Shown here: piece by piece, positions 34,255 to 43,213 of the stretch
How positions within the stretch are numbered: position 1 is the first letter of the stretch
Layout of the letters: each line of letters starts with the position of its first letter
Origin: Halobium salinum
Lineage (GTDB): Archaea; Halobacteriota; Halobacteria; Halobacteriales; Haloferacaceae
Assembly (NCBI RefSeq): GCF_026586625.1
Contig: NZ_JAODIW010000005.1
Span: 186,001 to 250,000, forward strand
Direction: 5' to 3'
DNA length: 64,000 nt
The notes under the pieces: model-generated
Told to the model about the DNA's origin: nothing
The model's database searches: none
What the model saw: only the letters and a program-made list of their open reading frames with translations
Program-made: the position numbers and the translations under genes

Positions 34255-35010
34255 ATGGCTCGACTCGACGGCAACACGGCGATAGTGACGGGTGCGACGA
34301 GCGGTATCGGTCGCGGTATCGCGCTGGGCCTCGCGGAGGCGGGGGCGACGGTCGCGGTCAACTACCCGCCGTTCGACGGGGAGAGCGACCGTGCCGCTGC
34401 GGTCGTGAACGATATCGAAGCCGGCGGGGGCGAGGCCGTCGCTCTCGAGGGGGACGTGAGCGACCCCGAGAGTGTCGAGGCGATGGCCGAGGCGTTCACC
34501 GCCGAACTCGGTGTGCCGGACGTCGTGGTCAACAACGCCGGTATCGTCACGCAGTCGCCGCTCGCCGAGATGTCCGTCGAGATGTGGGACGACGTCGTGG
34601 ACGTGGACCTTCGCGGGGTCTTTCTCGTCACTCGGGCGTTCCTCCCCGGGATGCTGGAGTCCGGTGGAGGTTCCGTCGTCAACGTCGCCTCGCAGTTGGG
34701 CATCAAGGGTGCCGAGGAACTGGTCCACTACTCCGCGGCGAAGGGCGGGGTCATCGCGTTCACTCGAGCGCTCGCGCGGGAGGTCTCTCCCGACGTTCGC
34801 GTGAACGCCATCGCGCCCGGTCCAGTCGAGACAGAACTACTCGGTGACCTCTCCGAGGAGTGGCGCGCGGCCAAGGAAGCGGAACTCCCGATGGGTCGGC
34901 TGGGCGAAGTCTCGGACGTGGTGCCGACGGCGGTGTTCCTGGCGAGCGACGACGGCGCCTACTACACCGGTCAGACGCTCAGTCCCGACGGCGGCGACGC
35001 GATGCACTAA
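34255..35010 (+). CDS. Short-chain dehydrogenase/reductase 1
   Basis: A 251-residue classical SDR. Visible are the Rossmann motif VTGATSGIGRGIA (11-23), NNAGIV, the catalytic Ser region NVASQLG, and YSAAKGG carrying the YxxxK pair. The C-terminus GQTLSPDGGDAMH is typical of FabG-like enzymes. The NAD(P)-linked alcohol or ketone substrate is unknown. It stands alone between the divergent isochorismatase-like gene and the ABC permease gene. Confidence 0.87.
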   Translation: MARLDGNTAIVTGATSGIGRGIALGLAEAGATVAVNYPPFDGESDRAAAVVNDIEAGGGEAVALEGDVSDPESVEAMAEAFTAELGVPDVVVNNAGIVTQSPLAEMSVEMWDDVVDVDLRGVFLVTRAFLPGMLESGGGSVVNVASQLGIKGAEELVHYSAAKGGVIAFTRALAREVSPDVRVNAIAPGPVETELLGDLSEEWRAAKEAELPMGRLGEVSDVVPTAVFLASDDGAYYTGQTLSPDGGDAMH

Positions 35011-35080
35011 CGACGGCCCTCTCGGTCCTTGCTACCGCACCCCGTGGTTTTATGAGGGTGTGCGGGTATCTCGGTGGTAG

Positions 35081-35929
35081 ATGGCAACGAAGACCGCGCG
35101 TACCGGCGAGGTTTCCGACAGTTCGGGGGTGGCTTCGCTCTTCGAACGTATCGACATGAAGCATCTGCTGCTGGTGTACACCGCGCTCATCGCCGCGTAC
35201 ATCTACCTGCCCATCCTCTCGGTCATCGGCTTCTCGTTCAACTCCGGCGGGCTGACGTTCCCGTTCGTCGAGTTCACGACCCAGTGGTACTCGGCGCTGC
35301 TGGCGAACGACGCGATGATGTCGGCGGTGTACCGCTCGCTCCAGCTCGCGGTCGTCGTGATGCTCATCACGACCGTGCTGGGTACGGCTGCCGCGCTCGC
35401 GTACCGGTACGAGTTTTGGGGGCAGCGTGGGCTGCTGTTCCTGCTCATCCTCGGCATCATCACGCCGGGCATCACCTACGGTGTCGGCGCCACGCTGTTC
35501 CTCAACGAACTGCTCGGGTTGAGCAAGGGGCTCTGGCTCGCGGTGCCCGTCCACGTTGTCTGGACGCTCCCCTTCGCCGTCATCGTCCTGCTCGCCGGGT
35601 TCCCGCCGAACCTCGCCGAGAACGAGGAGGCCGCCCGCGTGATGGGGGCGAACAAGCTCACCGTCTTCAGACAGATAATCCTGCCCCAAATCGCGCCGAC
35701 GGTGCTGGGCGCGGCGGTGTTCGCGTTCACCCTCTCCTACAACGAGGCGACGCGCAGTCTCCTCCTGCTCGGCAACAACAACACGATGCCCCTCGAAGTG
35801 TTCTCCATCGCCTCCGCGACCCGGGCCACGCCAGTGCTGTTCGCGCTCGGTAGCGTCACCACGGTCGCCTCCACGCTCCTGTTGGGGCTGGCCGGCTTCC
35901 TCGTGTTCTACGGCTCGCGCGGTCGCTGA
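35081..35929 (+). CDS. ABC importer permease (PotC-like)
   Basis: A 282-residue permease with about six membrane segments (27-50, 85-108, 113-135, 143-170, 200-230 and 247-278 roughly). The cytoplasmic coupling loop EEAARVMGANKLTVFRQIIL is a standard EAA motif for contact with the ATPase. It resembles PotC and other type I importer permeases for polyamines, sulfate or iron. It is the second permease of the importer whose other parts are at 28660, 29811, 38536 and 39997. Confidence 0.9.
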   Translation: MATKTARTGEVSDSSGVASLFERIDMKHLLLVYTALIAAYIYLPILSVIGFSFNSGGLTFPFVEFTTQWYSALLANDAMMSAVYRSLQLAVVVMLITTVLGTAAALAYRYEFWGQRGLLFLLILGIITPGITYGVGATLFLNELLGLSKGLWLAVPVHVVWTLPFAVIVLLAGFPPNLAENEEAARVMGANKLTVFRQIILPQIAPTVLGAAVFAFTLSYNEATRSLLLLGNNNTMPLEVFSIASATRATPVLFALGSVTTVASTLLLGLAGFLVFYGSRGR

Positions 35930-36070
35930 ACGGTCGTCGGTCGAATCGACACCCGGTCCGTTCTCCCGTGTCCCGCCGCTTCGTACGCTGTGCGTGGAAC
36001 TGCGTCGGGCTCGTCGGCCCCGATTTCTGACGAACAGGTAAAGAGGAAGAAGGCGACTTCGCCGTCGGCG

Positions 36071-36505
36071 CTACTCCCCGTCCGAGCCCTCGACGATACG
36101 AGCGCGGACCCCCTGCATCCCGTCTCTGAGCGTCAGTTCCTCCAACTCCCGAAGTTCTTCGGCCGACGCTTCCAGGGTCGCGACGTGGTTCCCCGCCAGC
36201 TCTCCGGCAGGGCTCTTGAAGCAGGTCGGGCCACAGGCGAGTAGTATCTCCTGTTCGTTCCGGTAGCCGGGGTAGAGCAGCACGTCCCCGCGGGAGGGGT
36301 AGACGGTGTGGTTCTCCCGAGGGACCCCATCGAGGTCGGCCTCGTCGATGTTCACCCAGACGGCGTGGCCGCTCCAACGGACGTGCATCAACTCGGAGTC
36401 GAGGGGGAGGAACTCGCGAAGCGCCGCTACCGACTCCGGCGCCTCGTCTTCGAGCAGGTCGCCGGCGAAGGTGTCGTCGCCGACGGTGAGCTCCAGCCGG
36501 CTCAT
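36071..36505 (-). CDS. DUF3830-family protein (cyclophilin-like fold)
   Basis: A 144-residue protein resembling the DUF3830 family: HVRWSGHAVWVNID (about 41-54), ENHTVYPSRGDVLLYPG, and EILLACGPTCFKSPAGELAG with two cysteines. This small beta-barrel family is known for a cyclophilin-like fold but has no proven activity; it occurs in bacterial and archaeal clusters with amidohydrolases. Its ATG overlaps the stop of the SDR gene upstream (ATGA), so the two are co-translated. Confidence 0.7.
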   Translation of the reverse strand: MSRLELTVGDDTFAGDLLEDEAPESVAALREFLPLDSELMHVRWSGHAVWVNIDEADLDGVPRENHTVYPSRGDVLLYPGYRNEQEILLACGPTCFKSPAGELAGNHVATLEASAEELRELEELTLRDGMQGVRARIVEGSDGE

Positions 36506-37269
36506 TGTGCCGTCCACCCCCCGTCGACGGAGAGCACGTGCCCCGTCACGAAGTCGCTCTCGTCGCTCGCGAGGAACAGCGCGGCGTCGGCCACGTCCTC
36601 CGGCTGCCCGAAGCGCGGCCAGGGGGTCCGGCGCTGCCAGTCCTCGAGAAGGTCCTCGTCGGTCTCGCGCCACTCGGCGTTCTGGGCCGTCTCGACGATG
36701 CCCGGCGCGAGCGCGTTGACGTTCACCTCCCGGTCGGCGTAGTCGAGCGCCATCTGCCGGGTGAGGTTCGACACCGCTCCCTTCGAGGCGCAGTACGCCC
36801 CGCTCTGCCCGCCGCCGACCAGACCGTAGATGGACGAGAGGTTGATTACTTTCCCGTTTTCGCTCTCTTCGAGGTGAGGGAGCGCCGCCTTACAGCAGTG
36901 AAAGAGCCCCCGGAGGTTCACGTCCATGATGGCGTCCCACGCCTCGGTCGGTGTCTCGTCGACGGGGTACTGATAGTAGATGCCGGCGTTGTTCACGAGA
37001 ACGTCGAGGCCGCCGAACTCGGAGACGGCGGTCTCGACCATCGCCTCGATGTCCCTCTCGTCGGTCACGTCCGTCTCGACGTACGTGTACTCGGCGTCGA
37101 CTTCGTCCAGTTTCTCGACCACCGACCGTTCGCTCTCCAGTTTCGGTTCCCTCCGAACGTCGGCGAGGACGACGCTCGCCCCCTCCCGACCGAAGGTCGT
37201 CGCGATGGCGTTCCCGATGCCGGAACTCGCTCCGGTGACGACGGCCACGCGGTCCGCTAGTCGTGCCAT
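36502..37269 (-). CDS. Short-chain dehydrogenase/reductase 2
   Basis: A 255-residue classical SDR, different from the one at 34255: VTGASSGIGNAIA (11-23), NNAGIYYQYP, INLSSIYG with the catalytic Ser, YCASKGA with the YxxxK pair, and GHVLSVDGGWTAQ at the end. It forms an operon with the DUF3830 gene. The substrate is not known. Confidence 0.87.
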   Translation of the reverse strand: MARLADRVAVVTGASSGIGNAIATTFGREGASVVLADVRREPKLESERSVVEKLDEVDAEYTYVETDVTDERDIEAMVETAVSEFGGLDVLVNNAGIYYQYPVDETPTEAWDAIMDVNLRGLFHCCKAALPHLEESENGKVINLSSIYGLVGGGQSGAYCASKGAVSNLTRQMALDYADREVNVNALAPGIVETAQNAEWRETDEDLLEDWQRRTPWPRFGQPEDVADAALFLASDESDFVTGHVLSVDGGWTAQ

Positions 37270-37359
37270 ACACACTCTACCGAGGTGGGCGACATGTAGC
37301 TATCGACGGGGTCGACCGGAGGGGTTGAGCGACCGATTGCAGAGGGGGTCGACACCCGC

Positions 37360-38355
37360 TCACCAGTCGTCGAAGAACCGGCTCACGTCCTCGGCCTCGT
37401 CGGCGACCGCGAGAGCCAGGAGAAGTCTGATTCGCGCCTTGTGTGCCGGGAGGTCGTCGCCGGGGAGCGCACCGTGACTCGCGAGCGTCGCGCCACCGCC
37501 GCCGGTCCCGTACTGTGGGGCGACCCGTCCGGCGAGACAGCGCGAGGTGACGACCACGGGGACGCCGGCGTCGACGGCGTCGGCCACGGCGTCCCCGAGC
37601 GCGGCGGTGACGTTGCCGAGCCCGGTACCTTCGACGACGAGACCGTCGACCCCCGCGTCGAGCGCGCGGCGGACCTGTCGTCCGTCGACGCCTGCGCCGG
37701 TCTTGACCATCTCTACGTCGAGTGTGGCGGTCGTTTCGAACCCCTCGCCGTCGATGGGGAGGGCTGCGGTGTGGCTCCCGGGCGGACGGGTGAACCGGAC
37801 GCCGTTGCCGTCGACGTGTGCGACGGGCCCTGCGTCGGGCGAGGCGAACGTTTCCAGTCGGCTGGTGTGGGTCTTCGTCACGTCGCGGGCGGCGTGCAGC
37901 GTCTCGTTGAACGCGAGATACACTCCACCTTCGCCCGCGAGGCGCTCGTGGGCGGCAGCGCGTACGGCGGCGAGGAGGTTCGCGGGCCCGTCGGGGCTCA
38001 CCTGGTCGGGTCGACGCTGGGCACCGGTGAACACGACGGGCACCGGAAGGTCGAGCAGGAGGTCGAGTGCGTACGCCGACTCCTCCATCGTGTCCGTACC
38101 GTGTGTGACCACCACGCCGTCGGCGCCCGCGTCCGCCGCGTCGAGCGCGGCGTCGTGAAGCGTCCCGAGCGTCTCGAAGTCCATGTCGAAGCTCGGGCGT
38201 TGGGCGACCTGCTCGACCGTCAGTGACGCGTACTCCTCGATTTCGGGGACGGCGGCGACCAGTTCCTCGCCGCCCATCTTCGGCGTCGCACCGGCCTCGC
38301 TCTCCGTGCTCGCGATGGTCCCGCCCGTACTCAGTACCGTCACCTGTGTGTCCAT
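37360..38355 (-). CDS. L-asparaginase/glutaminase-type amidohydrolase
   Basis: A 331-residue protein of the bacterial-type asparaginase family. Both Thr motifs are visible: VLSTGGTIAS (8-17) and VVTHGTDTMEESA in the middle of the N-terminal domain. FTGAQRRPDQVSPDGPANL and the C-terminal VPVVVTSRC follow. It hydrolyses a side-chain amide to acid plus ammonia. There is no signal peptide, so a cytoplasmic enzyme. The ATG at 38355 gives the normal N-terminus; an upstream in-frame start at 38427 would add 24 residues. Its place opposite the solute-binding gene suggests that it works on an amide intermediate here rather than on asparagine alone. Confidence 0.88.
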   Translation of the reverse strand: MDTQVTVLSTGGTIASTESEAGATPKMGGEELVAAVPEIEEYASLTVEQVAQRPSFDMDFETLGTLHDAALDAADAGADGVVVTHGTDTMEESAYALDLLLDLPVPVVFTGAQRRPDQVSPDGPANLLAAVRAAAHERLAGEGGVYLAFNETLHAARDVTKTHTSRLETFASPDAGPVAHVDGNGVRFTRPPGSHTAALPIDGEGFETTATLDVEMVKTGAGVDGRQVRRALDAGVDGLVVEGTGLGNVTAALGDAVADAVDAGVPVVVTSRCLAGRVAPQYGTGGGGATLASHGALPGDDLPAHKARIRLLLALAVADEAEDVSRFFDDW

Positions 38356-38504
38356 CTCGTCTCGGAGGTGGACCAAGTACGGGTTAGCTGTTTCGCCGAA
38401 ATGGGGTAAGACCCCGCTCGTAGGCATCGGTTCGTCCCGAAGGCATCGGACTATCTCGAAGAACGTGTATTATTCGGGGTCTCAGCCATTGACCCCATGT
38501 AGTA

Positions 38505-38512
38505 ACTATAAG
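38505..38512 (+). promoter_or_regulatory. TATA box for the solute-binding protein gene
   Basis: ACTATAAG is centred 27-28 nt before the ATG at 38536; leaderless. Confidence 0.55.
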
Positions 38513-38535
38513 TAGTATCAGCGTCAGCATCTCTC

Positions 38536-39948
38536 ATGGGTAACGGTATCAGTAGGCGCAACTTCATGGCGAGTACCGGTGCAGCCGCTGGCGCGGCTGG
38601 GCTCGCCGGATGTACCGGTGGAAACGGCGGCGATGGAAACGGGAGCGGTGGCGGTGGCGGTAATGGGAGCGACGGTGGCGGCGGTGGCGGCGGCGGCACC
38701 TCCGACGGCTCCCGCCCGATGAAGTGGATGGGGCCGGCGTGGGCCGTCCGCGACGGCCAGAAGGAGAAGTTCACCGAGATGACCGGCATCCAGATGGAGA
38801 CGACGAACGCCGACATCCCTACCACACAACAGAAACTGCTGAGCGGCGACCGGGAGACGTTCGACGCGTTCTCCATCGACACCTCCGGCTCCGGGGCGAT
38901 GACGAAGGACAACGACGCCAGCCTCCCGGTGCCGAAGGACGCACTCGACAAGTGGGACGAGAGCAAAATCACGGAGCTGTTCACGAACCCCGGAGAACGC
39001 GTCGACTACCTGGGTGCACAGACCGACACCATCCTCTCCGAACTGTGGGCCGACGAGGACCGGACCCAACTCCGGTTCCCCCCGCACGTGTACAACTTCG
39101 ACGCCATCGGGCTCAACCCGAAGATGGTCGACGAGAGCTCCGTCTCGAAGTGGAGCGCGCTGTTCGACGAGCAGTACAAGGGGCGGGTGGCGATGGGCGC
39201 CGTCTCGGCCATCACCATCCCCGAGGCGCTAATGCATCTGATGGACAACGACATGATGGACGGGTCGGTCGGCGACCTGAACGACCCGTCGGAGGACCAA
39301 CTCGACACGGCGGTCGACTTCCTCATCAAGCAGAAGCAGGGCGGCCAGTTCCGCTCGACCTGGGTCGCGTACGGTAACTCGGTCAACCTGATGTCCAGCG
39401 AGGAGGCGGTCATCGGCGACATCTGGCAGCCGGCCTGCCTCGACGTCCGCCGCGCCGGAACGCCCTGCACTTACGCGACGATGAGCGACGGGGTCCAGGG
39501 GTACCGCTACTGGTTCGGCGGAATCGCCCCGGTCGCCCCCGGCGCAGAGAGCCGCGGCAACGTCGACGAGGTGCACACGCTCATCAACGACGTTCACTAC
39601 GGCGCGTGGTTCCCCGGCTACATCCAGGGTTGGGGCTACTCCGTCCCGCACTACCCGAACAAGGAGCTCGTCCGCGACGGGTCCGACGACTCCGGTGAGG
39701 GCATGGGGCCGGAGTACTACGACTGGGCGTACGAAGGGAAGGCGACGTACCAGGCGGTCGACGACCCCGGCCTGTTCGACCCCCAGCAGTACGAGTGGTC
39801 GATGGAGGAGGGCAGCCCCGCTTCCGACGGCCAGAAACGCAACAGCGGCCCGGTCGAGGACCGCATCGACCGCATCGGCTTCTTCCAGAAGTGGCCCTCG
39901 AACGCCGACTACATGCTCGAGCGCTGGAAGGAGTTCACGAGCGCGTAA
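38536..39948 (+). CDS. ABC importer substrate-binding lipoprotein (PotD/PBP2-like)
   Basis: A 470-residue Tat-exported lipoprotein. SRRNFMAS (6-13) is the twin-arginine motif and LAGC with C26 is the lipobox; a Gly/Ser/Asn-rich linker runs to about residue 57. The mature part (from KWMGPAWAVRDGQK) is a type II periplasmic binding fold of the polyamine/spermidine group, including a hinge region with WQPACLDVRRAGTP and aromatic patches. The ligand is not evident. It is followed after 48 bp by a permease gene and supplies the importer with the ATPases at 28660 and 29811. Confidence 0.9.
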   Translation: MGNGISRRNFMASTGAAAGAAGLAGCTGGNGGDGNGSGGGGGNGSDGGGGGGGGTSDGSRPMKWMGPAWAVRDGQKEKFTEMTGIQMETTNADIPTTQQKLLSGDRETFDAFSIDTSGSGAMTKDNDASLPVPKDALDKWDESKITELFTNPGERVDYLGAQTDTILSELWADEDRTQLRFPPHVYNFDAIGLNPKMVDESSVSKWSALFDEQYKGRVAMGAVSAITIPEALMHLMDNDMMDGSVGDLNDPSEDQLDTAVDFLIKQKQGGQFRSTWVAYGNSVNLMSSEEAVIGDIWQPACLDVRRAGTPCTYATMSDGVQGYRYWFGGIAPVAPGAESRGNVDEVHTLINDVHYGAWFPGYIQGWGYSVPHYPNKELVRDGSDDSGEGMGPEYYDWAYEGKATYQAVDDPGLFDPQQYEWSMEEGSPASDGQKRNSGPVEDRIDRIGFFQKWPSNADYMLERWKEFTSA

Positions 39949-39996
39949 CTCCGGGAACCGGCTTTTTACCAACAGATGCCTGATAGTCACAGTCAC

Positions 39997-40914
39997 ATGG
40001 CGAGTCAAGAGACGAACGACGGTACGGTACAGCAGGGCGGAGCGCCGCTCGCGGAGCGGGTCAAACGCGCGAGCTTCGGCGAGGTCCAGGCGCTGGTCGG
40101 TCCGACGGTCGCCTGGTTCGCGCTGTTCCTCATTGCGCCGCTGCTGGTCATCCTCTACTACAGCTTCCTGACCTACACGAGCTTCAGCGTCGAACACACG
40201 CTCACGCTCTCGGCGTGGGAGTCGGTGTTCGAGCCGACCATCTACGACGTGTTCCTGCGGTCGCTGGTCATCGGCGTCGCGGTCACCGCCGTGACGCTGC
40301 TGTTCGGCTACCCCCTCGCGTACTACCTGCGGTTCTACACCAGCCAGAACGGCGGCATCCTGCTGCTGCTGTTTCTGGTCATCCCGTTCTGGACCTCGGC
40401 GGTCGTCCGGACCATCGGCTGGTACCCCATCCTCGGGCGCACCGGGGTGGTGAACAAGCTGCTGGTGTCGTGGGGGCTGGTGGAGGCGCCGCTCGGGTGG
40501 CTCCTGTTCTCGCCGTTCTCCCAGATCGTGGGCTATCTCGCGGCGTACGTGGTGTTCATGGCCGCGCCCATCTACATCTCGCTGTCGCAGATCGACGAGG
40601 ACTTGCTCGACGCCTCGGAGACGCTCCGGGGCAACCCCGTGGAGACGTTCCGCTACGTGACGCTCCCGCTGTCGATGCCCGGCGTCGTCATCGGCGTCAT
40701 CTTCGTGTTCGTCCTCTCCATCGGGGACTTCACCGTCCCGCAGTTCCTCAGCGGCGGTGAAGGGACCATCACGACGCTCATCTACCTCTCGGTGAACAAC
40801 GGACTCAACTACCCCGACGCGGCCGCGCTCTCCATCGCGCTGCTCGTCGTCATCTTCGCCATCGTCTACGTGTTGACGCGCTTCGTCGACATCAGCCAAA
40901 TCGCGAAGAGTTAG
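39997..40914 (+). CDS. ABC importer permease (PotB-like)
   Basis: A 305-residue permease with a cytoplasmic N-terminal tail of about 35 residues and about six membrane segments. The EAA-type loop is DLLDASETLRGNPVETFRYV. An in-frame ATG exists at 39976, but the promoter-like CTTTTTAC at 39962-39969 lies 10 nt before that codon, whereas it is about 31 nt before 39997, so the later start is preferred. Confidence 0.9.
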   Translation: MASQETNDGTVQQGGAPLAERVKRASFGEVQALVGPTVAWFALFLIAPLLVILYYSFLTYTSFSVEHTLTLSAWESVFEPTIYDVFLRSLVIGVAVTAVTLLFGYPLAYYLRFYTSQNGGILLLLFLVIPFWTSAVVRTIGWYPILGRTGVVNKLLVSWGLVEAPLGWLLFSPFSQIVGYLAAYVVFMAAPIYISLSQIDEDLLDASETLRGNPVETFRYVTLPLSMPGVVIGVIFVFVLSIGDFTVPQFLSGGEGTITTLIYLSVNNGLNYPDAAALSIALLVVIFAIVYVLTRFVDISQIAKS

Positions 40915-41155
40915 AGCCGAACTGCGATGCGGCCTTTTTCGACGTGCTCCACGTCCCAGTGCCGACGGCGGCTGTGACGGCCGGGTATCGGCTGGCTCGA
41001 CGTCGGAGATGGCGGAACGGCCACCTTCCGAGCCGTCTCATGTCGCGTGCATCGACTCGGTCAGCTCCGACCGTGACGAGCGCGAGGACCACGACGACGG
41101 TGGCAGGAGCCGCTACCGAGCCGATGGTGCCAAAAAACAGCGACCGCGAATCGGA

Positions 41156-43213
41156 CTACCTCGTCAGTTCGTACACGCCCGAGTCGTCGAGGCGGGCGCT
41201 CCAGCCGGGATTGACGACGATGGTCGTCGTATCCTCCTCGACGACTGCGGGCCCCTCAACGTCGACGTCGACCGGGATGGCGCTCCCGTCGTACACCGGC
41301 GTCTCGACGAAGCCGTCGGTCTCCTCGAAGTAGGCCTCGCGAGTCGCCACCCGCGCCGTCTCGGCGTCGTCGCCGGTCGGCAGCCCACCCGAGATATCCG
41401 GCGGGTCCACTCGACCGATGGCGACGCTCTCGACGTTGATCAGGTCGACCCCCGTCTCGGGTTCAGCGTAGGTGTACAGTTCCTCGTGGCGCTCGTCGAA
41501 CGCCTCGCGGAGTTCGGAGAGCCACTCGTCGGTTATCTCCGTCGCCGGCCGCGTCACCTCACACTCCTTGATCTGGTTGCGGTAGCGCATCTCGAAGACG
41601 CGCTGGAGACTGATATCCGCCTCGTCGATGCCCTCGGCGCGGAGCTGCCCGACCCCTTCCGCTTCCAGCTCGGCGAAGCGGGCCTCGAGGTCCGCGGGGT
41701 CGATGGCCTCGACCGGCGAGGGGTAGGAGGCCAGGCGGTTGTGCTTGTAGTTCGAGACGACCTCGCCGTACGCACACAACACGCTCGAGGTCTTCGGGAC
41801 GAGCACGCGGCCGATGCCCAGTTCGTCGGCGAGGCCGGTCGCGTGGGCGGGACCGGCGCCGCCGCCGACCACCATCGCGAAGTCACGGGGGTCGTGGCCC
41901 TTCTCGATGCTCACCTGCCGGATACCGTCGACCATGTTCTTGTTGACGATTTCGAGGATGCCGGCGGCGGCCGACTCGACGTCGAGCTGGGAGTCGGCGG
42001 CGACGTGTCCCTCGATGGCTCGCCGAGAGGCGTCCGCGTCTATCTTCATGCGTCCGCCCAGTAGCTCCTCCTGGTTGAGGTAGCCGAGGACGACGAGCGC
42101 GTCCGTCGTCGTCGGCTTGGTCCCGCCGCGGTCGTAGCAGGCGGGGCCGGGGTCCGCGCCCGCACTCTCGGGGCCGACGGTGAGCACACCCCGGTCGAGC
42201 GACGCCACGGAGCCGCCACCGGCGCCGATGGTCTCGACCTGGAGCATGGGGAGCCCCATCCGGTAGCGCATCAGGTCGAAGTCCTTCCGTATCTCGGTGG
42301 AGCCGTCCTTCGTGAGGCTCACGTCGAAGCTCGTCCCGCCCATGTCCACCGTGATGACGTCCTCGGAGCCGAACTTCGCGCCGAGGTGGCGACCCGCCGC
42401 CGGGCCGCCCGCGGGGCCGGAGTTGATGGCGTACGCCGGGCGCTCCCGGAGCCCCTCGCTGCTCGTGATGCCGCCGTTGGCCTGGATGTAGCGGGTCTGA
42501 CCCTCGAACCCGTTCTCCTGTAAGTACCCCTCGACGCGCTCGACGTATCGGTCGAGGGTCGGCTTCACGTACGCGTTGACGACCGTCGTGCTCGTCCGGG
42601 TGTACTCGCGCACTTGGGGCAGGACGTCGACCGAGAACGACGTGTGGACGCCCGGAAGCTCCTCGGCGAGTATCTCGCGGACGCGCTCCTCGTGACTCGG
42701 ATTCTCGAAGGACCAGACGAGCGAGACGGCGACGGCGTCGACGTCGGCCTCGCGGAGACGCTCGACGGCGTCGTACACGTCCGCCTCGTCCAGCGGAGCG
42801 TGCTCGCTCCCGTCCGAGAGTACGCGCCCGCCGACCGGCACCCGGAGGTGGCGAGGCACGAGCATCTCCGCCATCGGGTAGGTCATGTCGTAGCGGTGGC
42901 CGTCCTCCTTGTGGCCCAGCCTGATTTCGAGGGAGTCCTCGTGGCCCTCGGTGCAGAGTAACCCGACCTTCGCGCCGGTGTGTTCGATGAGCGCGTTCGT
43001 CGCCACCGTCGTCCCGTGGATGACGATGTCGATGTCGGCGAGCAGTCCCGGTACGTCCGTGTCGAGGTCGTCTGCGACGAGCGCCAGTCCGTCCTTCACG
43101 GCCTGCGCCGGGTCGTCCGGCGTCGATGGTGTCTTGTACACCGATACGTCGCCGTCGCCGGCCAGCACGAAGTCGGTGAACGTGCCACCGCTGTCGATGC
43201 CGAGGCGGTACAT
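41156..43213 (-). CDS. hyuA: HyuA-type hydantoinase/oxoprolinase alpha subunit (copy 2)
   Basis: A 685-residue HyuA protein with LGIDSGGTFTDFVLAGDG at the N-terminus, HGTTVATNALIEHTGAKVG, YIQANGGITSSEG, VDMGGTSFDVSL and IGAGGGSVASLD. It follows hyuB, with a 1-nt TGATG overlap, the reverse of the order in copy 1. Sequence differs strongly from copy 1 (TFTDF versus TNTDV; YIQANGG versus IMQSNGG), so the two pairs are old paralogues or separate acquisitions with likely different substrates. Confidence 0.93.
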   Translation of the reverse strand: MYRLGIDSGGTFTDFVLAGDGDVSVYKTPSTPDDPAQAVKDGLALVADDLDTDVPGLLADIDIVIHGTTVATNALIEHTGAKVGLLCTEGHEDSLEIRLGHKEDGHRYDMTYPMAEMLVPRHLRVPVGGRVLSDGSEHAPLDEADVYDAVERLREADVDAVAVSLVWSFENPSHEERVREILAEELPGVHTSFSVDVLPQVREYTRTSTTVVNAYVKPTLDRYVERVEGYLQENGFEGQTRYIQANGGITSSEGLRERPAYAINSGPAGGPAAGRHLGAKFGSEDVITVDMGGTSFDVSLTKDGSTEIRKDFDLMRYRMGLPMLQVETIGAGGGSVASLDRGVLTVGPESAGADPGPACYDRGGTKPTTTDALVVLGYLNQEELLGGRMKIDADASRRAIEGHVAADSQLDVESAAAGILEIVNKNMVDGIRQVSIEKGHDPRDFAMVVGGGAGPAHATGLADELGIGRVLVPKTSSVLCAYGEVVSNYKHNRLASYPSPVEAIDPADLEARFAELEAEGVGQLRAEGIDEADISLQRVFEMRYRNQIKECEVTRPATEITDEWLSELREAFDERHEELYTYAEPETGVDLINVESVAIGRVDPPDISGGLPTGDDAETARVATREAYFEETDGFVETPVYDGSAIPVDVDVEGPAVVEEDTTTIVVNPGWSARLDDSGVYELTR

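Noticed and set aside
39229-40899. 556-residue minus-strand frame opposite the binding protein and permease genes
   Set aside because: It is the antisense of two well-supported transporter genes and is rich in Arg, Asp and Val without motifs.
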